A stretch of DNA of 11,180 bases from an uncultured Collinsella sp. (GCA_900552425.1 URZR01000042.1:1-11180), one strand, 5' to 3'. Positions 1 through 7,064 are shown, counted from the stretch's first letter. Notes: generated by a model from the sequence alone, not told the origin. A program made the numbers and translations.

Positions 1-675
1 CGGCGCGATGCCAGGAACAAGCAGGCCGTACTTCCAGTTGTTGTCAGCCTTGTTCTTGATCGGCAGCACCTGATAAGCCATGCGAGGACCAAGGTCACGA
101 GCCTGGTTCATGGCGAAGCCGGTGATGCCGCCCATGCCCATGCCAACAGCCCAAACGATCAGGCCGACGCAGATTGCGAGCATCAAAACGTTCTCGCCGG
201 CGCGGCTAGCGGCAGCAAGGATGGCGCTGATGAACACAAAGGTGCAGATAGCCTCGCAGAAGAAGTTACGAGCATAGTTCGTGCCCTCGGTGGTGGGGTT
301 GGTCGAGAAGATGTTGCGCTGGGCAATGGGGTCGACGACGCCCTCGGAAGCCTTGAACTCATCGGCATACATAAACCAAGCGATCACGGCACCCACAAAG
401 CCGCCGAGCATATCGGCAAGCATGAAGGGGATGCAGTTGCCCCACGGCACCAGGCCGACGATGCACTGGGCAAGCACCATGGCGGGGTTCATGCACACAG
501 CGCCGCCAAAGACAAACAGGCAGACCGAGATGCCAAAAGACCAGGTGGTGATGGCAAACATGTGGCCAGAGCCCTGATACTTGGTGCCCTTGAGCACGGT
601 ATCGCAGTGCACGCCCACGCCAAAGATGATCATGAGGGCCGTTGCGCCGAATTCGCAGAGGAGTTTGGTAAGCAT
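1..675 (-). CDS. larD: LarD-like lactic acid channel (MIP/aquaglyceroporin family), 3' end outside window
   Basis: This is a membrane channel of the major intrinsic protein family, probably passing undissociated lactic acid or a similar small solute. The first 225 residues are visible and stay open to the left edge. The ATG at 675 follows a short AAGG-type ribosome site. Hydrophobic helices alternate with two half-helix loops. The first holds NPA at residues 63-65. The second reads FAMNQARDLGP, so the second NPA box is NQA at 190-192. The aquaglyceroporin selectivity positions look intact: W45, G178, F187 and R193. Loop B lacks the usual SGAH before NPA (here GGAVCM) and seems two residues shorter than in E. 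coli GlpF. The N-terminal run GVGVHCD and the VLKGTKY segment resemble what I remember of Lactobacillus plantarum LarD. It lies 49 bp after larA on the same strand, which supports a lactate role over glycerol uptake. A plain glycerol facilitator is the alternative. Confidence 0.85.
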   Translation of the reverse strand, partial: MLTKLLCEFGATALMIIFGVGVHCDTVLKGTKYQGSGHMFAITTWSFGISVCLFVFGGAVCMNPAMVLAQCIVGLVPWGNCIPFMLADMLGGFVGAVIAWFMYADEFKASEGVVDPIAQRNIFSTNPTTEGTNYARNFFCEAICTFVFISAILAAASRAGENVLMLAICVGLIVWAVGMGMGGITGFAMNQARDLGPRMAYQVLPIKNKADNNWKYGLLVPGIAP

Positions 676-724
676 AAAACCTTATCTTTCTTGTCGGTTA
701 AAAACGATTCGTTTAGGCCGCGTG

Positions 725-2002
725 CTAGTGCTGCGCGACGACAACGCCCAGGCCATCGGGAATAACGGCAACCTTGGCATCGGCACCCTTCATCTCAAAG
801 GCGAGCTTGAGCGCCTCCTCGAGGGTGTTGACCGGCGTCATGTGCATATCCTTGAGCATCTGGTGATCGCACAGGTCGGTGACCATGATCACGGGGTGAT
901 GCGCCAGGATGCGGGCAAAGATCTGGCTCGTCCACTGGTCGGGCAGGGTCTCGTCCTTGGGACGGTCGATGCAGGCGCGCTCAAACTCTGCCGGATCGTT
1001 GTCGGCGATGTTGTGATAGAAGCCCTCGCCACCGTGACCGTCGGCACAACCGGCGACATCGATGATCACACCGCCCTCGGGAAGCGTGGCCTCGGCAGCG
1101 CACATGCCCTTCACGGCCTGATAGATGTTCTGGTCGAGCGGGTAACCACCGTTGGTAGTGATGGCAATCTCGCACTCGACGGGCTCAACGCCGGCAAGGC
1201 TCTTCACGAAGTCGCAGCCGGCCTCGTGCGCCTTGTGGATGTCGCCGGCAAAGGAGCCAATAACCTCGTGCTTGCCGTTGAGCACCACGTTGAGCACAAA
1301 GGCAAGGTGAGCCATCTCGGCGGCGGCAAACATGTCCTCGCTCACGTGGTTGTGGCACAGGTTGCCGGCACGCGAGTGGGAATCGTTCACAAACTGACCG
1401 TTGTGGTTGTACATGATGGTCTTGTAGCTGGCGATGCCAGGCAGGACGGACTTGCGGCTACCAGAGAAACCGGCAAAGAAGTGCGGCTCAATAAAGCCCT
1501 CGGCAAGCAGCAGATCGCAATCGGCAGCGATCTTGTTGATGATGCACTCGCCACCAGAAGGCAGGGTGCCGATCTTTTTCATCATGCTGTCGTCAGTCGC
1601 GACATGCATAACGATTTCCTCTTTGGCGACGATGTCCTCGCCATACTTGTTGACGAGCTCCTCGTGCGTCGACGGACGGTGCATACCCGTAGCAACCAGA
1701 ATACGCACACGAGCCTCGGGCGCAGCGGCATGAATGTGATGCAGCAGAATAGACATCGTCACACGCGAGGGAACGGGGCGCGTATGATCGGAGCTAATAA
1801 TGACGATATCCTTTTTGCCAGCACAAAGCTCCTCGAGCGAAGGCGAGCCATAAGGGTTGGCAAGCGACTCCTCTACCAGCTCTTCCTGCGATTTCGTAGT
1901 CTTAAACTCGTTTTGATGACCTTCCATCACACCCGCGAAGTTCTTGTCCTCGAGCTCCAGATGTAACGTCTTGTGGTCAAACGGTAGTTCACATTCAAAC
2001 AT
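725..2002 (-). CDS. larA: Nickel-pincer lactate racemase LarA
   Basis: LarA interconverts D- and L-lactate in the cytoplasm with the nickel-pincer nucleotide (NPN) cofactor bound to a lysine. The protein has 425 residues; the L. plantarum enzyme, as I recall it, has 424. The key residues fall at the same numbers I recall for that enzyme: SDHTRPVPS gives D72 and R75, GMHRPSTHEEL gives H108, EPHFFAGFSGSRKSVLPG gives H174 and the cofactor lysine K184, and YNHNG gives H200. Q295 and K298 are in QNIYQAVKGM. I start it at ATG 2002 (MFECELP), which has GGAAGAGG upstream; a GTG 33 bp earlier keeps the frame but adds an unlikely tail. The LarD-like channel follows after 49 bp. The cofactor enzymes LarB, LarC and LarE are not in the window. 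A weak inverted repeat, TGAC-N6-GTCA (2028-2041), lies just upstream. A racemase acting on another 2-hydroxy acid is possible, but the match to true LarA is close. Confidence 0.96.
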   Translation of the reverse strand: MFECELPFDHKTLHLELEDKNFAGVMEGHQNEFKTTKSQEELVEESLANPYGSPSLEELCAGKKDIVIISSDHTRPVPSRVTMSILLHHIHAAAPEARVRILVATGMHRPSTHEELVNKYGEDIVAKEEIVMHVATDDSMMKKIGTLPSGGECIINKIAADCDLLLAEGFIEPHFFAGFSGSRKSVLPGIASYKTIMYNHNGQFVNDSHSRAGNLCHNHVSEDMFAAAEMAHLAFVLNVVLNGKHEVIGSFAGDIHKAHEAGCDFVKSLAGVEPVECEIAITTNGGYPLDQNIYQAVKGMCAAEATLPEGGVIIDVAGCADGHGGEGFYHNIADNDPAEFERACIDRPKDETLPDQWTSQIFARILAHHPVIMVTDLCDHQMLKDMHMTPVNTLEEALKLAFEMKGADAKVAVIPDGLGVVVAQH

Positions 2003-2170
2003 TGACGAGCGCCCTCTTCCTTTCAACTGACACACTAGTCAAACCGTTGGAAGGATACGCCGCTCACCGAAAAACACCACCGTCCACCGACTCATTAACA
2101 CAACGTTCATATTTGACCCACAATAAAACGGTCGCGATCCCAAACGAGACCGCAGCCGCTACAGTCGTAA

Positions 2171-2271
2171 GGCGCGAAGCGCACTTAATTCTCATCAGCC
2201 CCAATCCCCGAAGACCGAGAACAAAGGGGCCCGATGGGTCTCCCTCTGAATGCATTCCGCAGCACGAAGCC
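2171..2271. repeat. Direct repeat unit A of the larA-ppc intergenic array
   Basis: This 101-bp unit starts with GGCGCGAAGCGC and ends with GCAGCACGAAGCC. It aligns without gaps to unit B (2409-2509) with 9 differences by eye, about 91% identity. It lies in the 611-bp gene-free stretch 2003-2613. The rest of that stretch, 2003-2170, holds the larA leader. It has only a weak promoter candidate (TTGTGG, 18 bp, GTTAAT, around 2094-2123, minus strand) and a weak hairpin with a short T run at 2125-2153. On the minus strand the unit contains an open frame beginning MHSEGDPSGPFVLGL, which I take to be chance. Whether the family recurs elsewhere in the genome cannot be seen here. Confidence 0.8.
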
Positions 2272-2280
2272 TTTTCCAAA

Positions 2281-2389
2281 CGCGCGAAGCGCGCCATTAT
2301 TCCCCCAGCCAGTAATCCGCCGAAGACCGGACATCGCAGGGGCTGTCGCATGTTTACTTTCCGGCGCACTCCGCAGGACGCAAGAAGCC
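2281..2389. repeat. Degenerate repeat unit M between units A and B
   Basis: This stretch keeps the order of landmarks seen in units A and B. CGCGCGAAGC comes at the start, a GAAGACCG block in the middle, and CTCCGCAGGACGCAAGAAGCCC at the end in place of ATTCCGCAGCACGAAGCCC. The interior has diverged strongly and has small insertions. It starts 110 bp after unit A and 128 bp before unit B, so the three look like a tandem series. It could also be an independent older insertion of the same element. Confidence 0.5.
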
Positions 2390-2408
2390 CTCGCCGCACT
2401 CCACATTA

Positions 2409-2509
2409 GGCGCGAAGCGCACTTTAATCCCTTCAGCCCCAATCCCTGAAGACCGAGGACGAAGGGACCCGATGGGTTTCCCTCTGAATGCATTCCGCAG
2501 CACGAAGCC
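2409..2509. repeat. Direct repeat unit B of the larA-ppc intergenic array
   Basis: This is the second well-preserved 101-bp copy, with 9 differences from unit A. Its right half, 2464-2509, also forms most of the left arm of a very long hairpin with the inverted copy at 2536-2590. The differences from unit A are scattered single bases with no gap, as expected of two copies that have drifted without strong selection on coding. Confidence 0.8.
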
Positions 2510-2590
2510 CCCTTATCCGCAGCTCCGAAGGAGCAGGATAAGGGGGCTTCAAGTGCGAGGACGCATTCAGAGGGAAACCCATCGGGTCCC
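2464..2590. repeat. Long inverted repeat (55-nt arms) downstream of ppc
   Basis: The arms are 2464-2518 and 2536-2590, separated by 17 nt. The outer 28 nt (GGGACCCGATGGG onward) pair perfectly, the next 12 nt pair poorly, and the inner 15 nt (GAAGCCCCCTTATCC) pair perfectly. The tip can fold further as CTCC-GAA-GGAG. The right arm is an inverted partial copy of the repeat unit. The hairpin begins 23 bp after the ppc stop codon, so it would sit in the ppc 3' untranslated region. It may stabilise or end that transcript, but no T-run follows on the minus strand, so it is not a standard intrinsic terminator. Confidence 0.85.
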
Positions 2591-2613
2591 GGTGAGAGCC
2601 GCAGGGCTATCGA

Positions 2614-5439
2614 TTACCCCGTGTTTTGCAAACCTGCCGAGACGCCGGTCACAGTCGAAAGAATCAGGCTCATGTACTCGGCCTTCTTCTCCTCGGCCAT
2701 CTCGTCCTGGTTCATGCGCACCTCGCGAAGGGCGCGGACCTGGGCGATGGACAGGGCGTCGACGTAGGGGTTGCGCACGCGAACAGCGCAGCCAAGCACG
2801 CGGCGGCGCTGCAGCGGCCACTCGTCACCGACGATGGCAAGGACCCACTTACGGGTGAGCTGCATCTCGGTGAAGACCTTCTCGGACAGATCCTGGCGAT
2901 CGCCCAGGTGCAGGTACATCTTGGCGATGCGCTGATCGGTCTTAGCGATCGACATCTCGATGTTGTCGATAAAGGTGCGGAAGAACGGCCACTCCTGGTA
3001 GGCAGCCTTGAGCTGGTCAAGATCGCCCAGCTGCTCGCAGGCGGTGCCCAAGCCGTACCAAGCGGCCAGGTTAATGCGTGCCTGGCTCCAGCTGAAAATC
3101 CACGGAATGGTACGCAGGTCGTCGAGCGACTTGGCACCCAGGCCGCGCTTGGCCGGGCGCGAGCCGATCGGCAGCAGACCGACCTCGGTCAGCGGCGTCA
3201 CGGTCGAGAACCACGGTGTAAAGTCCTCGGTGTTCAGCAGGTCCAGATAGCGCTCATGGCTTACTGCGTTGAGCTTCTCCGCCATATCCCAGAACTTCTG
3301 CGTGGTCTCGGTGTTGGTCCTCTCGACGCTCGGGGCCGACTGCAAAAGCGTTGCGGCGGCAACGGACTCAACATGGCGCTGAGCCAGCGTGCGGTTGCCG
3401 TAACGGGCAAAGATGACCTCGCCCTGCTCGGTGAGCTTAAAGAAGCAGTTGACCGAACCCTTGGGCTGCGCCAGCACGGCCTTGTTGGCCGGGCCGCCGC
3501 CACGGCCCACGGCACCGCCGCGACCGTGCATGAGCACCAGGTCGATATCGTTCTTCTCGGCCCACTTGGCAATGCGCTCCTGCGCGGAGTGCAGCGCGAG
3601 CATGGCCGTGGTAGGACCGGCATCCTTGGAGGAGTCGGAATAGCCCAACATGACCTCCATGCGGCGGTTGGTCTGGGCAAGGCGCTTTTGCACCACGGGC
3701 AGCGTAAGCATCTGGTCGAGCACGTCGACGCAGCCCTCGAGGTCCTCGAGCTGCTCGAACAGCGGGATCACGTCGAGCTCGGGGACATCCTCCTCGTGTG
3801 CAAAGGACAGGTGGGCAAGCTCAAAGACGTCGGCCACATGCTGAGCGCTCTTGGTGAACGAGATGATGTAGCGGTGCGCCATCTTCTTGCCGTAGCGCTT
3901 TTGGATGGAGCCGATGGCGCGGAAGGTATCGATGACCTCGCGCGTCATGGGCTGCAGATCGCCGTGGATACCGTTCTCGTGGATATCCTTGAGGGCGCGG
4001 GCGTGCACCACGGAGTGCTGACGGAACTCCATCTCGACCATATGGAAGCCGAAGGACTCGACCTGCCAGATGATGGTCTGGACCGGGCCGTAGGCAGCAC
4101 GGACGGCACCGCAGGCGGCCAGGGAGCGCTGGACGACGCGCAGGTCATCCAGGAACTCGTCTGCGCTGTGATACATGGTGTCGGTGATGCGACGAACGGT
4201 GGCGTTCAGACGGTCTGCCATGACGAGCATGACGGCGCGATGCGGCTCGTGCTCGGAGATCAGCTCGGCGCGGGCCGTGTACTGGGTGCTCATCTCGACC
4301 TGATGGTTCCACAGGTTGATGAGCTCGGCAGACGGCTTGCTGTAGGTGGCCTCGAGCGTCAGGTTGCGGCCGATGCGGCGGCACTTGTCCTCGAGCTTGA
4401 GCACCATGTGAGTGAAGTACTTGGCGGCGACCTCGCGGCTCACCTTGGCGGTGACGTTGGGATTACCGTCGCGGTCGGAACCGATCCAGCTGCCGGGATG
4501 GAAGAACGCCGGGCACAGCGGCGGCACGGTACCGGCCTTGTCGCCCAGCACCCAGTCGTCAAAACGACGATAGATAACGGGAATGACGTCGAACAGCGTG
4601 TTATCGAAGATGTCGATGATGGTATCGGCTTCCTCGACCGGCGTGGGCTTCTTGAGCGCGATGGGGCTCGTACGCACCAGGGCGTCGATCTCCTGCAGCA
4701 TATGGCGCTCGTTCTCCACCAGGTCTGATCCGCTCAGACGCGGACGCTCCTCCAGTAGGTTGGAGATACGGCGAATCTTGCCCTCGACGGCCTTACGACG
4801 GGCCTCGGTGGGATGTGCGGTAAAGACAGGGTGGAACTCGAGCTTGCCGAGCAACTCGTTGGCGCCCTCGACACCCATCTCGTTTACCAACTGGTGATAG
4901 GCGACGGTGAGTTCGTTGGCGGGATCGACCTCGGTATCGGTCGACGCACCGGCCTCGCGCTCGCGCAGCTGCGCCACGCGGTAGTTCTCCTCCGACAGGT
5001 TTGCCAGGTGGAAGAAGCTCGTAAAGGCGCGAACGATGACCTGCTGCTTATCGAGCGGCAGGCTGTCGATCAGATCAACGACCTCGCGAAACGCCACGGC
5101 GGTGGGCTCGTCGGCAGTGGGCACGCCCTGCTCGTCGACGGACTCGTCGGCAGCACGGGTGCCGGGGTTTCCGGCGTTGGCCACAATCTCGGCTGTCAAA
5201 ATCTTGTCGAACAGGTCCGCGATCTCGGGATCATACTCGCTAAGCACACGACGCTCCAGGCGCAGGAACAGCGCCAGATTGTCGCGCAGCTCCTCGGGGA
5301 TCTCGATCTCGGCGAGACGCTCCCTGGACTCGGCATTCGAGCCGATTCGGTTAACGAGGCGGTTGACCACGGCAGCGACGCGCGCCGCGGCTTCGGGTAC
5401 AGACTGGTTGCTTAGGTTCTCAGCCACGTTTCCTCCCAT
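2614..5439 (-). CDS. ppc: Phosphoenolpyruvate carboxylase
   Basis: This cytoplasmic enzyme adds bicarbonate to phosphoenolpyruvate to give oxaloacetate, the anaplerotic feed into the C4 branch of central metabolism. The 941 residues fit the usual bacterial length. The family signatures appear in order: FTAHPTEARRKA with catalytic His209, GSDRDGNP (320-327), MEFRQHS (470-476), GYSDSSKDAG (599-608), HGRGGAVGRGGGP (638-650), GSRPAKR (759-765), IPWIFSWSQ (778-786) and the C-terminal QNTG needed for activity in this family. The start is uncertain. ATG 5439 has AAGGAGG only one base upstream, too close for normal initiation. GTG 5427 (giving MAENLSNQ) has GGGAGG four bases upstream. The gene has its own upstream region with a TATAAT box and two palindromic sites. 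A long repeat hairpin follows the stop. Confidence 0.97.
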   Translation of the reverse strand: MGGNVAENLSNQSVPEAAARVAAVVNRLVNRIGSNAESRERLAEIEIPEELRDNLALFLRLERRVLSEYDPEIADLFDKILTAEIVANAGNPGTRAADESVDEQGVPTADEPTAVAFREVVDLIDSLPLDKQQVIVRAFTSFFHLANLSEENYRVAQLREREAGASTDTEVDPANELTVAYHQLVNEMGVEGANELLGKLEFHPVFTAHPTEARRKAVEGKIRRISNLLEERPRLSGSDLVENERHMLQEIDALVRTSPIALKKPTPVEEADTIIDIFDNTLFDVIPVIYRRFDDWVLGDKAGTVPPLCPAFFHPGSWIGSDRDGNPNVTAKVSREVAAKYFTHMVLKLEDKCRRIGRNLTLEATYSKPSAELINLWNHQVEMSTQYTARAELISEHEPHRAVMLVMADRLNATVRRITDTMYHSADEFLDDLRVVQRSLAACGAVRAAYGPVQTIIWQVESFGFHMVEMEFRQHSVVHARALKDIHENGIHGDLQPMTREVIDTFRAIGSIQKRYGKKMAHRYIISFTKSAQHVADVFELAHLSFAHEEDVPELDVIPLFEQLEDLEGCVDVLDQMLTLPVVQKRLAQTNRRMEVMLGYSDSSKDAGPTTAMLALHSAQERIAKWAEKNDIDLVLMHGRGGAVGRGGGPANKAVLAQPKGSVNCFFKLTEQGEVIFARYGNRTLAQRHVESVAAATLLQSAPSVERTNTETTQKFWDMAEKLNAVSHERYLDLLNTEDFTPWFSTVTPLTEVGLLPIGSRPAKRGLGAKSLDDLRTIPWIFSWSQARINLAAWYGLGTACEQLGDLDQLKAAYQEWPFFRTFIDNIEMSIAKTDQRIAKMYLHLGDRQDLSEKVFTEMQLTRKWVLAIVGDEWPLQRRRVLGCAVRVRNPYVDALSIAQVRALREVRMNQDEMAEEKKAEYMSLILSTVTGVSAGLQNTG

Positions 5440-5471
5440 TCCTCCTTCTATGCACGTAACATGCGGTATTC

Positions 5472-5477
5472 ATTATA
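5472..5477 (-). promoter_or_regulatory. Putative ppc promoter -10 box
   Basis: A perfect TATAAT on the minus strand lies 32 bp before the ATG at 5439. It would give a leader of about 25 nt containing the AAGGAGG ribosome site. No good -35 is seen at 16-18 bp (GTCGAA or TGTCGA at about 5495-5501), which suggests a weak or activator-dependent promoter. One palindromic site overlaps the spacer. Confidence 0.5.
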
Positions 5478-5485
5478 GGCGCTTG

Positions 5486-5532
5486 CGAAATACTTTCGAC
5501 ACTGATTGCGCTTTACCACACAAAAGTATTTT
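5486..5532. promoter_or_regulatory. Pair of palindromic operator-like sites upstream of ppc
   Basis: Two similar short palindromes face the ppc promoter: CGAAA-TAC-TTTCG at 5486-5498 and AAAA-GTA-TTTT at 5522-5532. Their centres (5492 and 5527) are 35 bp apart, close to a whole number of helical turns. The near site overlaps the -35/-10 spacer, about 27 bp upstream of the inferred transcription start. This is a typical repressor geometry, but the regulator is unknown. Confidence 0.35.
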
Positions 5533-5593
5533 CTGCATTGCAAGGGTTTTTGCCCTAAATGGTCGTATTTCTCGGTGGGCGGCATACGTAAAT

Positions 5594-5625
5594 GGGGGCA
5601 TTCCGCATAAAAGCGAAACACCCCC
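5594..5625 (-). terminator. Hairpin downstream of hisS, possible terminator
   Basis: Arms 5594-5606 and 5613-5625 flank a 6-nt loop. As minus-strand RNA all 13 positions pair, three of them as G-U wobbles. As plus-strand RNA those three would be A-C mismatches, so the fold belongs to a minus-strand transcript. It lies about 60 bp after the hisS stop and upstream of the ppc promoter. Only a short AUUUA follows, so termination would be weak. Confidence 0.45.
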
Positions 5626-5685
5626 GTAACAATCGCTCGCAATGAGCTGGGCACCTCAGCGGCACTACAGCTCAAAAATCATGCG

Positions 5686-6999
5686 CTACAGGCGCTCGCG
5701 AACCGCCTCGACCACGTTGGCCAGATCGACGAGGGCCTCGTCATGGCTCTCCATGTCGCGCACCTTGACCTTGCCGGCGGCAAGCTCGTCGCCACCCAGG
5801 ACCAAAATGAGCTTGGCGCCAACCTTGTCGGCCTGCTTAAACTGAGCTTTGAGCGAACGACCCTGGTAGTCGGCCTCGGTCACGATGCCAGCGGCACGAA
5901 GCTCCTGCGTGATGGCAAAGACGTTCTGGCGCAGCTCCTTGCCGGCATTGGCGACGTAGACGCACGGGGCCTCCTCGGCACCCAGGTCGCTGCCAAAGGC
6001 CTGCAGGGCCAGCAGCGCACGCTCAAAACCGACGGCAAAGCCGACGCCTGCCGTGGGCTTGCCACCCTCGAGCTCGACCAAGCCGTCATAGCGACCGCCG
6101 CCACCGATGGAACCGACGCCGGCGCCGGGAGCCTCGACCTCAAAGACGGTACGGGTGTAGTAGTCCAAGCCACGCACCAAGGTGGGATCCTCGACATACT
6201 CGATACCCGCCGCATCCAAATAGCGCTTGACCTGCTCGTAGTGCTCGCGGCACTCATCGCACAGGTTGTCGCCCATCAGCGGTGCGTCGGCCATGATCTC
6301 GCGGCAGTGGTCGTTCTTGCAGTCGAAGGCACGCAGCGGATTGAGCTCGGCGCGCTCGCGGCACTCGTCGCACATCTCGTCGGCGTGATCGAGGATAAAC
6401 TGCTTGACCTGCTCGCGATAGGCCGGACGGCATTGGGCATCGCCCATCGAGTTAATGAGCAGACGGAGCTTGGAAAGATCGAAACCAAGGCGCTTGTAGA
6501 ACTCCATGAGCATGATGATGCACTCGGCGTCTGCTGCCGGATCGGGAGCGCCGAGCCACTCGATGCCCACCTGGTGGAACTGGCGCAGGCGACCCTTCTG
6601 GGGACGCTCGCCACGGAACATGGCCTCGGCGTAGTACGCCTTAAACGGCGTGGAGCCCTGGGGCACCAGGTTGTTCTCCACGACGGCGCGCACCACACCG
6701 GCCGTGCCCTCGGGACGAAGCGCCAGGCGCTGCTTGGGCTTGAGCTTGCTATCGGTGCCCTCAGCAAAGACGCGCTCCAGGTTGGCGCCGCTAAAGACGC
6801 GGAACATCTCCTTGCGCACGACGTCGGTCGACTGGCCGATGCCGTGGACAAACACGTCCACCTGCTCGATGGCGGGCGTCTCGATGGGCTTAAAGCCAAA
6901 CGGCTCGAACACGCCGGCAGCGATCTGCTGCATCTTTTGCCAGGCGCGCATCTCAGCGCCGATAAGGTCGCGGGTTCCCTCCGCCTTCTGTGCCTGCAT
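5686..6999 (-). CDS. hisS: Histidyl-tRNA synthetase
   Basis: This class II aminoacyl-tRNA synthetase charges tRNA-His with histidine in the cytoplasm. From ATG 6999 it has 437 residues, within the usual range. Visible parts are the N-terminal EGTRDL, motif 1 near PIETPAIE (38-45), motif 2 from MFRGERPQKGRLRQFHQ (about 127-143), the histidine-specific RGLDYYTRTVFE (276-287) and SIGGGGRYDGL (297-307), motif 3 VGFAVGFER (319-327) and a C-terminal anticodon-binding domain from about 345. I chose ATG 6999; a TTG at 7005 is in frame, but AAAGG is only three bases from it, while it stands nine bases from the ATG. An insert at about 208-252 carries six cysteines in CxxC, CxxxxC and CxxC spacing around the family's NPLRxxDCK segment. 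It could bind zinc. The gene is separated from ppc by 246 bp and from the MFS gene by about 300 bp. Confidence 0.97.
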   Translation of the reverse strand: MQAQKAEGTRDLIGAEMRAWQKMQQIAAGVFEPFGFKPIETPAIEQVDVFVHGIGQSTDVVRKEMFRVFSGANLERVFAEGTDSKLKPKQRLALRPEGTAGVVRAVVENNLVPQGSTPFKAYYAEAMFRGERPQKGRLRQFHQVGIEWLGAPDPAADAECIIMLMEFYKRLGFDLSKLRLLINSMGDAQCRPAYREQVKQFILDHADEMCDECRERAELNPLRAFDCKNDHCREIMADAPLMGDNLCDECREHYEQVKRYLDAAGIEYVEDPTLVRGLDYYTRTVFEVEAPGAGVGSIGGGGRYDGLVELEGGKPTAGVGFAVGFERALLALQAFGSDLGAEEAPCVYVANAGKELRQNVFAITQELRAAGIVTEADYQGRSLKAQFKQADKVGAKLILVLGGDELAAGKVKVRDMESHDEALVDLANVVEAVRERL

Positions 7000-7041
7000 G
7001 GGCAAACACCTTTCTTTTGTATCGCGTCATAGATAGTGGTC

Positions 7042-7047
7042 ATTATA
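7042..7047 (-). promoter_or_regulatory. Putative hisS promoter -10 box
   Basis: A perfect TATAAT on the minus strand lies 42 bp before the hisS ATG, giving a leader of about 36 nt that contains GAAAGG. No -35 is visible at 16-18 bp. That position is taken by the GC-rich arm of the hairpin at 7065-7124. Confidence 0.45.
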
Positions 7048-7064
7048 CGGCACAAACACAAACA

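Noticed and set aside
581..1966. 461-codon plus-strand frame opposite larA
   Set aside because: It is antisense to a full LarA with all active-site residues. Its composition is that of a reverse-read gene, and there is no plausible ribosome site.
2064..2493. Minus-strand small ORFs beginning MHSEGDPSGPF and MHSEGNPSGPF
   Set aside because: Both begin inside repeat units A and B and differ by many non-synonymous changes between copies. They have no convincing ribosome site. They look like chance translations of the repeat.
2464..2590. Standard intrinsic terminator for ppc
   Set aside because: The hairpin is much longer than usual and the sequence after it on the minus strand is not T-rich. 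It is kept as a repeat-derived hairpin.
2171..2590. CRISPR array
   Set aside because: The units are about 100 bp, similar along their whole length, with irregular spacing and one inverted copy. There are no short identical repeats with unique spacers and no cas genes.
2626..4728. 700-codon open frame on the plus strand, opposite ppc
   Set aside because: It is the antisense shadow of ppc, whose catalytic motifs are all intact. High GC and codon bias keep the reverse frame free of stops, and the translation shows no family I recognise.
5448..5675. 75-codon minus-strand ORF between hisS and ppc with a doubled QCRKYF
   Set aside because: The doubled peptide comes from the two palindromic operator-like sites. 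The frame runs through the ppc promoter and ribosome site and lacks any known domain.
5743..7032. 429-codon plus-strand frame opposite hisS
   Set aside because: It is antisense to an intact histidyl-tRNA synthetase. Similar shadows opposite the MFS and amidohydrolase genes (7214-8362, 8646-9575) are rejected for the same reason.
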